Source of the DNA: Pisolithus tinctorius
Taxonomy: Eukaryota; Basidiomycota; Agaricomycetes; Boletales; Pisolithaceae
Direction of reading: 5' to 3'
DNA: 64,000 nt
Assembly (NCBI GenBank): GCA_024663395.1
Contig: JANFAH010000002.1
Span: 2,418,001-2,482,000, forward strand
Shown here: positions 62,589 to 64,000 of the stretch, piece by piece
Layout of the letters: each line of letters starts with the position of its first letter
How positions within the stretch are numbered: the stretch's first letter is position 1
Translations under genes and position numbers: made by a program
Notes under the pieces: model-generated
The model's input: only the letters and a program-made list of their open reading frames with translations
Told to the model about the DNA's origin: nothing
The model's database searches: none

Positions 62589-64000
62589 CTACGGTACACC
62601 AGAGAGGACTACACTGTACTAGTCATCCCGGCCTACTCTGTGTCTTGCTTGGAGGAGCAAAATTTCACTACTTCAGCTCTTTTCTGCCAAGGTTCTTCTT
62701 TAGAGTCAAGAATTATATTCTCGGGCGAGTTCCCTTTGCGTTCGTCTAAAGTACTTACCCTGCATCCAGACCGAAGCCCCTTCAGGGTCGACCCGACTCG
62801 AGCGGAACCTACCTCTTCTGGAGTCGGAGTTCTCGGCCAACAGAAAACACTATCTTACACTTGGAGCCCACCGCGAGGGGCTTCAACCGACAAACAGGAA
62901 GTAAAGTACAACCTCAGGCGAATGGCAGCTAGGGTCGCCCACAAGGAGAGACATAAGAAAGCGAAAGAGGCACTCAGAGCAAGGAAGAAAGCAACGCCTC
63001 CCCGTTTAGCTAAGTCATCTCTTGAGAAGCTCCCCACTGAAGTTCCTCTTCCAGAATCCCCAGAACCGGAGGGGCCGAAACAGATCCGAGAACCCACCTT
63101 CACAGAATACCGAACACCGGCGCCGGTCATCGGATCAAACTCAGAAACATCGTTCAGTTCGACAGAAGAAGCAGCGAAGCTCCTACAAGAACCACCTTCA
63201 CCGCTCACGGAATTACCTCTCACAGTATTCATAGAGGAGTCCGAAGACGTTCCATTTTCCATTCCTACATTTACAGGAGCAAAAGTTGATACTACTGGCT
63301 TAGAGGACATGTATGAAGCGATCTGGGACGACGGGCGACCGACGAGCTCGTCGAGGTTCGTGATGCCTAAGAAAGAAAAGGAAGAAGAATTACCGCCGTT
63401 CACGACCTACTGGGACAAAGGAAAGGAAAGGGCGACAGAGCAGCCGCCTGACAGAATCTACGTCAACGAACCAAAAGCTGCGGTCCACCGAGGACGGACC
63501 AGAGAAAGGTCGAGAAGCAGAGGAAGGTCGCCCTCGAGGTCGAGGACAAGGGCGAGGTCGAGACATAGGTCGGGACGTAGGGAGAGGTCGTCCTCGAGGT
63601 CGAGGTCGAGGCACGAATACAAGTACAGATCGACTTCCAGGTCGAGTCATAGAATGAGGCACAGGTCGAAGTCCCGTCGCCATGGACATAGAAGGTCGGA
63701 CAAGTCGAGGAGTAGACACCATAGGAGGTCCTACTCCACAGACAGTTCATCGAGCAACTCGAGCAAGGAAGAAGAAAGAAGAAGGTATCACAGGCGCAAG
63801 GAGAAAAGACGCGAGAAGGAACGTCGCTCGAGATATAGATCTCCGTCTACAGAAGCACGGGAGCCGAGGAGGAGAATGGCCCAGCCAGAAGAACTGTCTG
63901 AAGGGCAACGTATCCTTAGGCTTCTCGGACAAGGCGCCCTGGCATCTGACAAACCCAAGCCGCTCGAGAAAATGCCCTCTAGGTCTTCGGACAAAGCGCC
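62586..64000 (+). CDS. RS-rich Gag-like protein, partial (runs off the window)
   Basis: Open from a stop at 62583-62585 to the window end. The first suitable ATG is 62922 (MAARVAHKERHKKAKEALRA). An acidic, Pro-rich part follows (LPESPEPEGPKQIREPTFTE), then from about 63490 a long Arg/Ser domain (RSRGRSPSRSRTRARSRHRS) and further basic sequence up to the end. The LTR-like sequence ...CTTACA at about 62854-62859, followed by CTTGGAGCCCACCGCGAG as a possible primer site, suggests this is Gag of another gypsy element in plus orientation that abuts the truncated chromovirus. RS domains also occur in splicing factors, so a host gene cannot be excluded. No stop or frameshift was seen. Confidence 0.5.

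Noticed and set aside
62855..63403. Minus-strand frame of 182 codons near the right end
   Set aside because: The plus strand is open for over 1.4 kb with a clear RS domain; the minus frame is its shadow.

Overview
This window reads as nuclear DNA of a basidiomycete fungus, probably an Agaricomycete. The signs are short GT-AG introns, TPR-HET proteins, a Plavaka-type DNA transposase, a chromodomain Ty3/gypsy element, Ty1/copia elements that use a half-tRNA(iMet) primer site, and pieces of the spliceosomal gene PRP8. No tRNA, rRNA, CRISPR array or bacterial-type operon was seen. The genus cannot be named from the sequence.

Layout. 1-8 kb: a graveyard of nested elements (a possible transposase N-terminus, a 1.85-kb element with 2-bp target duplications, a gypsy Gag relic, a 5' copia fragment). 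8.1-15.6 kb: a delimitable copia element on the minus strand (292-bp LTRs, GGCCC target duplication). It carries a second copy of the 1.85-kb element in its integrase and a solo gypsy LTR between reverse transcriptase and RNase H. 15.6-46 kb: the main gene cluster, four paralogous genes with CHAT-type TPR arrays followed by a HET (heterokaryon incompatibility) domain, ordered A> <C B> <D. Promoters, flanks and intergenic DNA are duplicated with them, so the locus looks like an inverted gene pair that was then tandemly duplicated. B (33075-36788) and C (25119-29003) are open. D has one TGA about 190 codons before the expected end. A is a pseudogene split by a 3,066-bp palindromic element. A fifth copy survives as a small relic near 37.5-38.1 kb.

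46.2-55 kb: a decayed Plavaka transposase gene followed by two partial, intron-containing PRP8 pseudogene copies; the first is split by a 1,571-bp palindromic TA-flanked element. 55.5-64 kb: a CT-rich possible LTR, a fragment of an unknown gene, a truncated chromovirus with an intact 1,252-codon pol and a spliced antisense accessory gene, and the open start of an RS-rich Gag-like protein running off the end.

How it fits together. HET proteins act in fungal non-self recognition and cell death. Highly similar repeats, variable repeat number, recent duplication and decaying paralogues fit a fast-evolving allorecognition locus, but that role is inferred from family and layout. The old elements have decayed almost only by transitions at CpG. 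By eye, 20 of 21 differences between the two copia LTRs fit loss of a CpG, and the protease and reverse transcriptase each lost an aspartate at a CpG.
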